Origin: Oncomelania hupensis
Lineage: Eukaryota > Mollusca > Gastropoda > Littorinimorpha > Pomatiopsidae
NCBI GenBank assembly: GCA_036898135.1
Contig: CM072523.1
Coordinates: 44,127,549 to 44,191,548, forward strand
Direction of reading: 5' to 3'
Length of the DNA: 64,000 nt
Part shown: piece after piece, positions 13,409-24,200 of the stretch
Layout of the letters: each line of letters starts with the position of its first letter
Position numbering within the stretch: position 1 is the first letter of the stretch
Notes under the pieces: model-generated
Told to the model about the DNA's origin: nothing
What the model saw: the letters and a program-made list of their open reading frames with translations, nothing else
Databases searched by the model: none
Made by a program: the position numbers and the translations under genes

Positions 13409-13612
13409 CTACGTACTTTCTTTTGACGAACCCCGTTATTTTGACGTCAAAACAGTGTTCCGTTAGGGTTAGGCCTGTGTTAGGCTTAGGGTTAGGTTAA
13501 GGGTTAGGGTTAGAGTTTGGGTTAGGTTAGAGTTAGGGTTAGGGTTAGGGTTAGCTTCAAAAATGGACAAATTTGTAAAAAATGTCAAAGTAACGTATGT
13601 AGAGTTTTATGA
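13409..13612. repeat. Interstitial TTAGGG block between imperfect inverted repeats
   Basis: Bases 13461-13555 consist of TTAGGG/TTAGG variants, the metazoan telomere repeat. TTTTGACGTCAAAAC (a CRE-like palindrome) lies just upstream at about 13439-13453. The outer edges, CTCTACGTAC..TTTTGACG and TGTCAAAGTAACGTATGTAGAG-like, are imperfect inverted repeats. This suggests a small mobile unit that carries the telomeric block. A second copy of the core in the opposite orientation is at about 17004-17066. Confidence 0.65.
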
Positions 13613-13641
13613 AAGTCATCACAACGGCCTTTCTACACGGT

Positions 13642-13725
13642 TGGGTGTGTGTGTGTGTGTGTGTTTGTGTGTGTATGTGTGTGTGGGTGTGGGTGGATGC
13701 GTGTGTGTGTGTGTGTGTGTGTGTA
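13642..13725. repeat. GT-rich microsatellite
   Basis: Interrupted (GT)n. Confidence 0.9.
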
Positions 13726-13859
13726 TTTGTTGTTCCTTAACTAAAAAGTAAATATCTGAATGAATTGAAAATAATAATAATAAATTGATTTACGGACGAC
13801 CATTAAAAGTGAAAAACACGAAAGCCAATTCCATCCTGACTTCTGTAAGTTAGTTAGCT

Positions 13860-13912
13860 AGTTAGTTATATAGATTAACATCCCCGGACACATAAGCGTA
13901 TAGGGGACGATG
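13860..13912. repeat. SINE-like fragment
   Basis: GATTAACATCCCCGGACACA...AAGCGTATAGGGGACG recurs at about 63761-63796 inside a young insertion with a target duplication. This supports a retroposed short element. Confidence 0.5.
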
Positions 13913-14067
13913 ACTTCTGTAATACTAATCTCCCTGCCTTTATACCTTCCTGTTTAGAGTGATGAAAGGGAGTACGTGTGTCATATGTCATAACTACACC
14001 ATACAATAGGCCTATATTATTTAGTTATGAACGTGGCATGCGTGAGGGGTTGTGCAGCTGGATGCAC

Positions 14068-14069
<2 letters not shown>

Positions 14070-14137
<68 letters not shown>
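14070..14137. repeat. (GT)n microsatellite
   Basis: About 34 perfect GT units. Confidence 0.97.
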
Positions 14138-14138
<1 letters not shown>

Positions 14139-14235
14139 CTGTAAAACGGCACGAATGAGGAACGAAATTTGCCTTTTTTAGTACTAAATGAGGTAATTTT
14201 GTCGTTCCCCGTTTGTCTGCCGTTCCTCATTTGTT

Positions 14236-14940
14236 ACCCCTTGGGGTCATGAGCAATCTTGCCACTGTAGATTGTTCTAACCTATAAAGGGTACAGTGAA
14301 AGCCCCAGTTGAAAACCTGTCTTGCCTTTGTAGGCATGACAAATTAACTGCGGCAACAGTTCCCCCCGTTGGAGTGCCGGGGGTTTCAGTATAAATAGTA
14401 TCCCCACTTTCTGGAAATTTAGTGCTTTAAATTCCCACTGTCGCTGTCTTCCTCATTTGCTCTTTCCCATTCCCGATCTGTCCTACCACTCTGCTATACT
14501 ATATTCTTCTTCGCTAGATCAATGACCTACCTTTTTTCTTGAAAACTCTTCCTGGACAAGACTCCTTGTTTGTGTATGAGGTCTGTTGGATCAGCTTGGG
14601 AATGTTGGACGCTTTCTGCCGGGTGGTCACTAGGGCTTCCTATGAATGTACTATTTAGCACTATAGGCATTTTATATGTATGTTTTTTTGTTGATGATTT
14701 ATAATGATGTTTGTATTCTATTTTGTTTTTGTAATCGGGGAGTTCGCGTAGTTGAGGTCAACCCTCAGCCGTCCCTCGCGTGGGATGTCTTTATTGTAAA
14801 GTGACTGGCCGGTGGAGGGCATTCAATTTTCCCACTGGGGTTGTTTCAACAGATCTTTTATGCGGATCGGGGGTTGTCCGGTCCTGATTTGGCTCGGAAG
14901 AGTCCGCTGGACCTAAAGCAATAATAAATCAATCAATCAA
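14236..14940 (+). mobile_element. 705-bp retroposon, full-length long form, 12-bp TSD
   Basis: TCCTCATTTGTT flanks the unit, at 14224-14235 and 14941-14952. It starts ACCCCTTGGGGT and carries a ~130-bp 5' extension. It then has the hairpin segment near 14363-14386 and TATAAATAG (about 14391). The body is shared with eight other copies, and the 3' tail is ATCAATCAAT. The 705-bp length is identical to the 19844 copy. It is inserted into a copy of the CA-flanked palindrome repeat (14953 onward). The 104-codon frame open in other copies is broken here. Confidence 0.92.
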
Positions 14941-14952
14941 TCCTCATTTGTT

Positions 14953-15475
14953 CTAAGTACACGGGAGTGCTCTTTTAGTGCATGGGAGTGCAGTTGTAGT
15001 GCATGGGAGTGTTTTTAGTGCAAGGGAGTGCTCTATCCGGGACGGAGAACTTCCATCCCGTTTTCGAATATCTTCTGCTATAGAGCGTGAAGTAGGTCAA
15101 GTTTTGCTAAAAAAAAAAGTAGGTTTTAGAGCGCCGTTTTCTCAAAAAGTTTGACCTAATTCCGCGCCTATAAGAGAGGATCTAGGTCAAGTTTTGAACT
15201 TTCCTCGACGATTAGGGTAAGGCAGTGCCTCGACGATTAGGGTAAGGCACCCGTTCCACAAAAGGGTTAGGGTCAGGGCTAGTTAGCTAGCTAGCTAGCG
15301 CTGCAACTAGCCCCGACCCTAACCCTTTTCTTGAAGGGGTGCCTTACCCTAATCGTCGAGGCACTGCCTTATCCCTAATCGTCGAGGAAAATTCCTTATC
15401 CTAGCTGTGTTTTTTTAAGAAATTTGACCTTATTCGCCGCTTAAGGAGCGCGAAGTAGGTCAAATTACCCCATTT
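14953..15475 (-). repeat. CA-flanked palindrome repeat, rearranged copy
   Basis: AGTGCATGGGAGTGC-type units (about 14960-15040) and CTATCCGGGACGGAG match the copies at 17216, 25388 and 30082. Inside are two GACCTA...TAGGTC palindromes (about 15153-15190 and 15423-15464) and the large hairpin at 15201-15390. A GT-rich tract follows, as at the other copies. Confidence 0.7.
15201..15390. repeat. ~85-bp-arm palindrome with AGGGTTAGGG motif
   Basis: The left arm (15201-15290) and right arm (15307-15390) are nearly perfect reverse complements, separated by a short TAGC-repeat centre. Each arm holds two copies of CCTCGACGATTAGGGTAAGG and one AAAAGGGTTAGGGTC. The right arm has a one-base change (TATCCC). 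Confidence 0.92.
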
Positions 15476-15799
15476 TACACCTCGTACACGCATGTGTGGG
15501 TGTGTGCGTGTGTGTGTGTATGTGTGAGCGCATGCTTTTTTGTTGTTTTCTTTCCTTATTTTGGTAGTCTGCTTTTTTGTTTCGTTTCATGACAAAATTT
15601 GTGTGCGGTTCGCTGATGCTTTGTGGATGTGAGTGAATGAAGAAATTGTTTTTAGGTCCCGAGATATTCACAGATGTCGGGACCAATTGTGTTTTTAATT
15701 GTGTTTTTAATTGTTACTTTTAATGATTTATGCCATTCCCAGACGCGCAAAGCAAATTCTTCTGTGTGTTACATTTGAAGCGAATAAAGAATCTTATGT

Positions 15800-15955
15800 C
15801 TTATGTCTTATGTCTTACGTCGCGTACGCCTCGAGTGGGCGCTTCGGGCGGTTTGAGTTAGATCCTGTATCGGCCAACGCTTTGAGCATCTCTTCAACCG
15901 GAAATGCGCTATACAAAATCGCATTGCATTAAAATTAAAATAAAAGTAAAGTACG
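15800..15955 (+). repeat. SINE-like 3' end (GCGCTAT-ACAAAA type)
   Basis: GTGGGCGCTTCGGGCGG...TTTGAGCATCTCTTCAACC...AAATGCGCTATACAAAA is shared with about 37425-37530 and, in part, with 23480-23560. An A-rich tail follows. This is a common invertebrate retroposon end, inferred from its form. Confidence 0.5.
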
Positions 15956-16590
15956 TTAGAGTGTGTGTAACATTAGTGAGCATGCCTGCTAGTTACCGCC
16001 CGCCGCTCTTTGAGTCTGATTTGGGAAACAAAAGTGTGTATATAATGGTATCCAACATTCGTCAACGTTTGCGGACTTTCTTGTGGACAGCCACAGTCAA
16101 CATTCGTCTTATCAAACGGCGTTAAAGCTTGTACCGTCCCCCGTCGATTTTCGTCCATTTGACGTAAAACAGTGATGTCGACTTTGGCGGTCCTAATGGT
16201 GTTAAAAGGGTTAATGTAAATACAAGCTGATAGCCGATAATCTGTAATTTACCACTATAAAGCATAATTGAAAACGTAGAGACCTTGTTCTTCCTGTCGA
16301 TGCTCAACGTTTACAAGTTTAAATCTCGTCAACTATAAAAATACAGAAATCTGACCGATTTTGATGGTAACATTTTATGGCGGGTCTCATTAATTTTAAT
16401 GATCTCTTTTAAGTTAGTTCAGTTTCATTTTGATCGGAAGCATCATGACATGATCGTGGAATTTTGCGCCTAACGAGAGTGCGCATCATCAATGTTTTGT
16501 TTTGTCCGTCGTCGTCATAGTCGTCAGAGTCTCCGTCATAGTAATCATCAATATTATCAACATCATCATAAAACTCCTTTCCTTTGACTA
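15956..16590. other. Non-genic stretch
   Basis: No gene is recognised. Confidence 0.4.
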
Positions 16591-16595
16591 CTCCT

Positions 16596-16630
16596 ATCAT
16601 AATCACCACCACCACTACCACCACCACCAC

Positions 16631-16704
<74 letters not shown>

Positions 16705-16714
16705 CCATCGTTAT
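16596..16714. repeat. (ACC)/(ATC)n microsatellite
   Basis: A long ATC run of about 26 units preceded by ACC variants. Confidence 0.95.
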
Positions 16715-16819
16715 CATCATCATCAAACTCCTTCGCTTTGACTATTCCTATCATCACCACCAACAACACCATCCTCCTCTTCAATATGATCATCATAATC
16801 ATTGCCGCCGTCTTTGTGC

Positions 16820-16905
16820 ACGCAAACACACACACACAAACACACACACACACACACATAGGCCTACACACACCAACACACACAAACACACACACACACA
16901 GGCAA
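16820..16905. repeat. (CA)n microsatellite
   Basis: Interrupted CA repeat. Confidence 0.93.
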
Positions 16906-17003
16906 GGTTACGCAGTATTATCATGACTTTCCCGAAACGCCACCTACGTTGTGCTGACAATGGGTCATATTTCGTCCCCATTTTTAAGTACTTTGTAGTG
17001 TTC

Positions 17004-17066
17004 GAACCCTAACCCTAACCCAGCCCTAACTCTAACGGATCATTGTTCTGACGTCAAAACAAGTAG
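17004..17066. repeat. Second interstitial telomeric block with CRE-like palindrome
   Basis: CCCTAACCCTAACCC variants (17004-17038) are followed by CTGACGTCAAAAC (about 17049-17061). This is the reverse orientation of the unit at 13439-13555 with the same junction order. Confidence 0.7.
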
Positions 17067-17126
17067 GCATGTCAATACAAGTTATGTAGATGTTCACTGA
17101 TTTGTCCAGATAATACTGTGTAAACA

Positions 17127-17206
17127 AGAAAACACAAACACACACAAACATACACCCACACACACACCCACACACACACACACACACACACTCTCTCTCT
17201 CTCTCA
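17127..17206. repeat. (CA)n-(CT)n microsatellite
   Basis: CA-rich, ending in CT repeats. It abuts the start of the CA-flanked repeat. Confidence 0.93.
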
Positions 17207-17215
17207 CGCATACAC

Positions 17216-17640
17216 AAAAATATGTAGAACACCAAGACTGGGTTTTACTAAGAATGTAAGAATCGGAAAGTGATTTTTGGACGGAACGAACGCAAACTTC
17301 TTCTAGAAATGTAAGAATCAAATGCAAAATTGGCTCTTTCCGTCTGAAAAGTTGACATAGTTCGTCTCCCATAGGCGACGAAATAGGTCGAACTTTATTT
17401 GCAAAATTTCCCGAAAATTGACTGGATTTTCTCCGTTTCGGATAGAGCACTCCATTGTACATAAAACACTCTCATGCACTACAACTGCACTCCCATGCAC
17501 TAAAAGAGCACTCCTGTGAACTTCGAAAAAAGTGGGTGGCTGGAAAACACTGGGTGGCTAATACACACACCCATTTCACACACCATTTCCTGCATGAAAA
17601 GCAAGGTTAGTCACCCATTTCAAGGCTTATACCTCCGCAC
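17216..17640 (+). repeat. CA-flanked palindrome repeat, copy
   Basis: This is collinear with 30082-30495, from ATGTAGAACACCAAGACTGGG to CACCCATTTCAAGGCTTAT. It contains the GACATA...TAGGTC palindrome (17352-17391) and tandem CACTC..TGCAC units (about 17445-17515). CA repeats lie at both edges. No ORF is conserved. Confidence 0.8.
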
Positions 17641-18000
17641 ACACACACACATACACACGCAACTATCAATAGTGAGACAATAGTGCTGGAAAGAGAAGTA
17701 GAGGATGGACCGTAACCCAAAGACAAAGGGAGAGAACCAGTTCTAAGCAATAATGTAAGCGCCGCACAATGTCGCGATTCCCGAAAGACCGCCAGTCCTC
17801 CACTGGTCGTGTTTTCCTGATTAGCAACCGTTGTCCCACCACACCATCATTAGGTAATGGGCTGGACGTGTGGATCCACCCATTGCACATAGCTACGATC
17901 GAAAGAAAGTATACTCCAGGCACACGCTGCGCAGCAGGCCAAAGTATGCCCCTTGTCCTTTGAAGGGATACTTTGGCGAGGTTAGCAGCCTGCTCACTTA
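17641..18000. other. Non-genic stretch
   Basis: No gene or repeat is recognised. Confidence 0.35.
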
Positions 18001-18009
18001 TGTCCCTGA

Positions 18010-18310
18010 AAGACTAGAAACGGAAAAGTTTCGTCTCCTCTAGGCGACGAATTAGGTCACGGTGTATTTGTTTCTAGGTCAACTGTCTTTTACGAACCGT
18101 TAGAGAATCTTTTCGAACCGTTTATTGACGCCGGATAGTGTCCTCACTTGGTTTCATACAATTTAAGAATCCAAGAAGGCAAATGGGTTTTTGGGACGGA
18201 AAAAGAGCATTTTTGTAGAGAAAAGGGTTAGGGCAAGGGCAAGGGCTAAGGATAGATCTACAACTAACCCTTACCCGAACCCTTGTAGCAATATTCTGCT
18301 CTTTCCATCA
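18010..18310. repeat. Partial relative of the palindrome repeat with a second telomere-like hairpin
   Basis: TTCGTCTCCTCTAGGCGACGAA (18029-18050) is the same palindrome core. AAGGGTTAGGGCAAGGGC (18222-18240) pairs with GAACCCTTGTAG-type sequence about 40 bases on, giving a hairpin like the one at 15201. Confidence 0.55.
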
Positions 18311-18472
18311 CTTTTAAACAGTACTGCGGTTCGCATCTGCTGCTAGCAGCGAGCAAAAAGTATACTTTCAAGGGATGGAGGGAATACTTTCACCTGCTGT
18401 TAACGGGAGTTTTGGCGATACTTTCTATCGATCGCAGCAATGTGTATTACCTCGTAGATCAGGAAGCGGAGA

Positions 18473-18542
<70 letters not shown>

Positions 18543-18580
18543 CTACTACTACAACTACTACAACAACAACAACAACAACA

Positions 18581-18668
<88 letters not shown>
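18473..18668. repeat. Compound (GAT)n-(CTA)n microsatellite
   Basis: About 24 GAT units, then ACA/ACT variants and about 33 CTA units. Confidence 0.96.
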
Positions 18669-19005
18669 ATACAGGATGCTTTCTCGCGCTTTCGCTTCAA
18701 TCGAATACAAATTTTTAATGTTAGAAGTCCTCTGTTCTTTTTCCCATTATTCGAACACAAAGCGCTATATATTACAGAAGGTGGAATATAAATCAATTTT
18801 TTTTTAATTTTAGAAATTTAGATTGGCCGCATTCAATACCATGGTTGAAGAGAGGGAAGAAACTGGAGTAACCGGAGAAAACCTTCGTACAAAACCGGAG
18901 AAAAACCTCGTATTTAAGACACGCACGTTTGTCCCATGCAGGGTAGCAACCTGCGACATTCGGCATATGAAACCAGCACCTTATCAACCGTGCTTCAAGG
19001 CCTTG

Positions 19006-19006
19006 G

Positions 19007-19073
<67 letters not shown>

Positions 19074-19374
19074 AATTGATAATGATGATGGCGATTATGA
19101 TGATGATAATGGAGATGATAATGATGATGATGGTGATGATGGTGATGATGATGATGATGATGATGATTGTGATGATGATAATGATGATGATAATGATAAT
19201 AATGATGGTGATGATGGTGGTGATGATGATGATGAAAATGATGATAATGATGGTGATGATGATGATAAGGATGATGATGATGATGGTGATGATGATGTTG
19301 ATAATGGTGATGATGATGATGATGATGATGATGATGGTGATGTTGATGACGACGACGATGATGATGATGATGAC

Positions 19375-19450
<76 letters not shown>

Positions 19451-19470
19451 GTGATGTTGATGACGACGAC

Positions 19471-19532
<62 letters not shown>
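19006..19532. repeat. 530-bp degenerate (GAT)n array
   Basis: This is a GAT array with GGT, GTT and GAC variants. It contains a duplicated block GGTGATGTTGATGACGACGAC (about 19336 and 19450), evidence of internal amplification. Long apparent ORFs encode only poly-Asp, poly-Met or poly-His. Confidence 0.96.
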
Positions 19533-19534
<2 letters not shown>

Positions 19535-19843
19535 GGCCGTCAGATGTTTAAGAAAGTTCACGTCTACGCTACTACGAGAATGTAATCATTGGTTTAAATG
19601 CACCACATCATTTGGGTACAAGGAGAGAAGAGTGTGATTGCCGTGGTGGTGCAGTGTTGACTTATATCCCAGCCCCTTCTTCCCTGGGACAGTTATCCAC
19701 ATCTGTCAGCCTTTATCGCCAATAGTGGATGTAGAGGTTACACTTCAATGTTCATTTTCATTCGCGTTCGGGCGAGAGTGGAACCCGAAACATACAGCGT
19801 AGCTGAAACTGGCTGAGAGAGGCGAACGTAAGTGTGAAACCGA

Positions 19844-20548
19844 TTGATTGATTGATTGATTGATTGTTGCTTTAGGTCCAGCGGACTCTTCCGAGCCAAA
19901 TCAGGACCGGACAACCCCCGATCCGCAGAAAAGATCTGCTGAAACAACCCTATTGGGAAAATTGAATGCCCTCCACCGGCCAGTCACTTTACAATAAAGA
20001 CATCCCACGCAGGGGACGTCTGAGGCTTTACCCCAACTACTCGAACCCCCGGTTACAAAAACAAAATAGAATACAAACATCATTATAAATTATCAACAAA
20101 ACACATACATATAAAATGCTTATAGTGCTAAATAATAACATCATAGGAAGCCCTAGTGACCACCCGGCAGAAAGCGTCCAACCCTCCCAAGCTGATCCAA
20201 CAGACCTCATACACAAACAAGGAGTCTTGTCCAGGAAGAGTTTTCAAGAAAAAAGGTAGGTCATTGATCTAGCGAAGAAGAACATAGTATAGCAGAGTGA
20301 TAGGACAGATCAGGAATGGGAAAGAGCAAATGAGGAAGACAGCGACAGTGGGAATTTAAAGCACTAAATTTCCAGAAAGTGGGGATACTATTTATACTGA
20401 AACCCCCGGCACTCCAACGGGGGTACTGTTGCCGCAGTGAATCTGTCATGCCTACAAAGTCAAGACAGGTTTTCAACTGGGGCTTTCACTGGGGCTGTAT
20501 AGGTTATAACAATCTACAGTGTCAAGATTGCTCATGACCCCAAGGGGT
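19844..20548 (-). mobile_element. 705-bp retroposon, full-length long form, 13-bp TSD
   Basis: AGTGTGAAACCGA flanks the unit exactly, at 19831-19843 and 20549-20561. It reads on the minus strand: 5' ACCCC-TTGGGGT end at 20548, 5' extension, hairpin (about 20400-20425), TATAAATAG, body, then a (CAAT)n tail at 19844-19867. It has the same 705-bp length as the 14236 copy. Only parts of the 104-codon frame remain open. Confidence 0.93.
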
Positions 20549-20933
20549 AGTGTGAAACCGAAGTCTGGTCTGTGCATGCTTGGTTTCCATCACACGGACT
20601 TGTGTCCTGACGCCCGTATTGTAGATGGCTGAGAAGGCGTGCCAGTCGCCATAAACGCTATTCACTGTCAGCACCTTAAGGCCCCGCCACACATGCCGAT
20701 TGTGCAACGATTTTGTTTGCGATCCGATCCCGATTGCTACGTGATGACGTCAGAACTACTGCTTGCCTGCGGTCCGATTTGCAATCGGCTTGGTATCGTG
20801 CGATTAGAGCCTGTTCTATTCTGCTGTGCAAAATCGGCCCAGATTGTAAACTTCCAACCAATCAGAATGCGTCCCGTGTTCATTGTCAACTTGGCGTTAC
20901 AAACGAAGCTAATGACAGGTGACAGGCTGGGAA

Positions 20934-21010
20934 GTCTCGTCTTTCGTAGGCCTCAATTACATACTATATAATATATACTATACTACGTACCTATGTAGGA
21001 GGCCCACGAG
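20934..21010. repeat. Short fold-back around an AT core
   Basis: TCGTCTTTCGTAGGCCTC pairs with GAGGCCCACGAG...AAAGACGA around an ACTATATAATATATACTATAC centre. Confidence 0.5.
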
Positions 21011-21231
21011 TTTACAAAGACGAAATAAAAGACTTCAGAGCCTGTGATGCAACCCGCGATGTTTTGTATGGTTTTGATTTGGTTTTCCATTACGTTTTTA
21101 TTTTTAAATAGTTTTTGTAGCATGTAGAGACATTATTTCTGCTGTGGTTTCAGACTAGATGAGCTGTTGGATGGGGATGGTAAACTGTTGGATGGGGTTG
21201 GGGATCGTGTACACTGACACTAGTGAAAGTG

Positions 21232-22776
21232 TGTCATGAACCGAGCAGTTTACCCTGCCCATTGACTATTTAGCCATGTGTAGTCTTTGTAACAGTAGAG
21301 AAGTTAGACTATTACACAGCAGCAAGTAAATTACACAGCAGACCACACACCGCGAGCCCGACCCACGCCGCATAGTGAATCAGCACTGTGTGCGAGAGTC
21401 GTAAATATTTTAACCAATGACCAGCAGGCTAAGTGGGTAGAGCAGTTTTGACTGTGTCAGAGCCTAACACAGTTTGAATCAGTCGTGTGTGAGACGAGGG
21501 AGAAGTAACATCTACTTAGCTAGCAGAGAACTATCTTCACTCATAGACCAGGAAGCAGGACTTAGAATCTCAGAATTCTATCAAGTCACTACGGGCCTGA
21601 ACTTGTCAAACAGGTAAATGAACACCCTTCTGTTTCATCGTGATATATTTATATTATTGTGGAAATTATGTTTGTGGAATTTGCTATGCATAAATGTGAA
21701 TTGTTAATCCGAATTTGCCGTACCACGTGGAAGAGCCGACCACGAGCCGAAACACGACCGGTTGCGCCGCCATGTTGTATCCCGTACGGAACCACTGTTG
21801 TTTAACTTATATGTATGTTTGCAGACCAGTGGCTGTACCACTGAATGTTTATATTATTATTAATTCTGTATGTGTATAGTTAGCCACGATTGATATTTAT
21901 GTATGTATAGGAATTTAGAGTGAGATTCCAGTGGACCCCGGAAGTAGCAGAATGTTCGTCGCTTATGTATAGAGATGTGGAGCTATCACTGAGGGCTACT
22001 TGGCTTTCAGTGAGACGCTCTGCACAAACCGATTATTCAGGGTTGTGCAGAATTTCGTCTCTTATATTACAGACGAGCAGGCGAGCTATCCCGAGCTATC
22101 TCGAGCTATCCTGTGCACCCCACTCCACAGAAACGACTAGTTGGCGGAGTATCCTCTACCGCACAAGACGGAAAGAGATACCCGGAAAACTCCCTGTCAG
22201 ACCCCACAGCGTGGCAAGGGAACCCAACTACACAACTACAAAGGTGTACCAGAAGCTACCTCACAGAAGGACTTCGACCGCACCATCAGAAAGTTAAGTG
22301 CAAACTCGAAGGTGCACTTAAACTGATCATAACAGGACCACAGTAGTCCAACTCTTCAGAAACTGTAAAACGGACCACAGTAGTCCAAATCTACATGAAA
22401 TATTATAGCAAGTGCCCGAGGAAGAAAAACAGCTGCCTATACTAGACTATCAGCGATCGAACTATTAGCAGTAACTGAGACTTTTTAAGTTAGATTAGTA
22501 CTTAGAGAATCTTGTATAGAGTAGAAGAAATAAATGTGTGATTTTAACTGTTATCAAGTGGCTGGACTACATATGATTCATAGCCGTGTGAAAGCTAGTG
22601 TGACAGTAATATTTTACCATTTTTCTATCTATCTCTGTACCCCAACCTTAACACAGAACGAGCTAAACAAATAAATTTATTAAAGTAATTCATAGGGTGA
22701 CTTACTAGCAGTTCCCACCGAATAAACGTGAGGGTCCATAATTCCATTGTGCAGAGCCCATAAACCCCACGTGACA
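21232..22776 (+). mobile_element. Solo LTR (1545 bp), copy 2, nested in Harbinger-like element
   Basis: It starts TGTCATG and ends CGTGACA. AAGTG flanks it at 21227-21231 and 22777-22781, a perfect 5-bp target duplication. It is collinear with 2031-3533. The superfamily cannot be decided without an internal region; the 5-bp duplication fits Gypsy or BEL. Confidence 0.87.
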
Positions 22777-22935
22777 AAGTGAATATAAACAATGCACATT
22801 GTGTGGAAGTTTCGGGTCGACCTGATCGGAAACGTGTGGCAGTGCTATCGGTTTTGGAGTCCGGCCCGATCGCAAACGGATCCGAAACCCGATCTAGAAT
22901 CGGCCTTCAAACCGGTATGTGTGGCGGGGCCTTTA

Positions 22936-24200
22936 GTGCCTTTCTTCCCTCGGTCGAGCTAGATCGTTGCTCGGTGGTCTGAGGCGCTACACGGTGCTCG
23001 TCAAGCAGGAAGTTGGCTTCTTGGATAGCGAGAAGTGCACTCTGCGTGGGGCCAACACATTGAAAAGCTGTTTGAGCTGGTAACTGCGCTGTATATGATC
23101 AATTTATTTCGTTTTCCTGTGGATTTCTATAGTCACATGTAAGTACAATTCACGCTGTTTTCCTGTGCATGTAGTTTTACTAAGAACTATTCATTTAACT
23201 GCGCTTTGGCTTAAGATCCATCAAAATCCTTTGAGTTAGATCAGGACCGCATTGATTTAAATAAATGATGCGACGGTTCGGAAAAGAAGGGAAGGGTGAG
23301 GGGAGGTGGGGGTGGGGGTACGGGTGGGGAAGAAAAGCCAGTCTTGAGGATTAATTAATTATCTACCACCGTTAGAAGAATGACAGCTGGAAGTAACCAG
23401 TGTTCCGTCCCAGGAAGGAAAAAAAAGAACTACACCGGTGCATGTTTTGCAGTGTAATTCACTGTTAGGCTACTTGGATAGAAGTGGGCGCTTTGAGCGA
23501 CCTGAGTGAGATCTTCGTAATGGCCAGCACCTTGAGCCTGTGTTCTCAGTCGACTTCATCGTGGGTTACTTAATTGTCATGATGACTAACACGTACAAAA
23601 CACTGTAGTCGTTTCTCGCGTCTGTCGGGGAAAAAAATGAAATGATAATTTCTTTTTCTTAAAAAAAAAAAAAAACCGTATTATTCTCATTAGGCTAGTG
23701 CAAATTATATATTGACGACAACTCGTCTCATTACTGCACTGCCAGTATTACGTAAGAATTACTTTTGCCGCAATAATTTATGTGACGGAAACTAGACTTG
23801 TTACTGCGCAGTGTGCAGATTTTATCATTACTTCTTATTGCCTTCTTCTAATTGTATCTTGGTTTGTACCTGGTTACTCATGCGCCGTAATTCGTGTGAC
23901 GATAACTAGTCTTAGTTCTACAGTGTACAATCGAAGGTAAGCAAAACCCTTTAATTAATTAATTAATACCCTTTTATACGTGTTTTTTTAAACGATTTTT
24001 TTTCTTATATTCTAAACGATGTGTAATTAGCATCTGGCTGCCTCTTTGTCATTAGGCTTAATCTACATTGTTTAGTCAGCGTAAATTTCAAGTTAGCTGA
24101 GGTCAGCTCAGTCTACATAAAATAGAAGTTCAAGCTGCACTGTGGAATACTATAATATGTCTTGTTGTTGGGCGTTCAGACGCATATTATGCCTTATAAT
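22936..24200. other. Non-genic; weak triplicated motif
   Basis: No gene is recognised. Three degenerate copies of a GTGACGRNAACTAGTCTTRTTACTGC-like motif lie at about 23713, 23779 and 23899. About 23480-23560 resembles the SINE-like ends at 15800 and 37425. Confidence 0.4.

Larger units (their letters stand above)
20679..22932. mobile_element. Non-autonomous PIF/Harbinger-like element (host of a solo LTR)
   Basis: The left end AGGCCCCGCCACACATGCCG and right end GGTATGTGTGGCGGGGCCT are terminal inverted repeats. TTA lies immediately outside both (20676-20678 and 22933-22935), the 3-bp target duplication typical of PIF/Harbinger elements. Subterminal regions are full of CGATC/GATCCGA words (20700-20780 and 22800-22900). 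No transposase is encoded. Without the nested LTR (21232-22776 plus a 5-bp TSD) the element is about 700 bp. Confidence 0.8.

Noticed and set aside
18823..19551. Long acidic, poly-Asp ORF and its antisense poly-His ORF
   Set aside because: Produced entirely by a (GAT)n array; homopolymer translations in all three frames and no domain.
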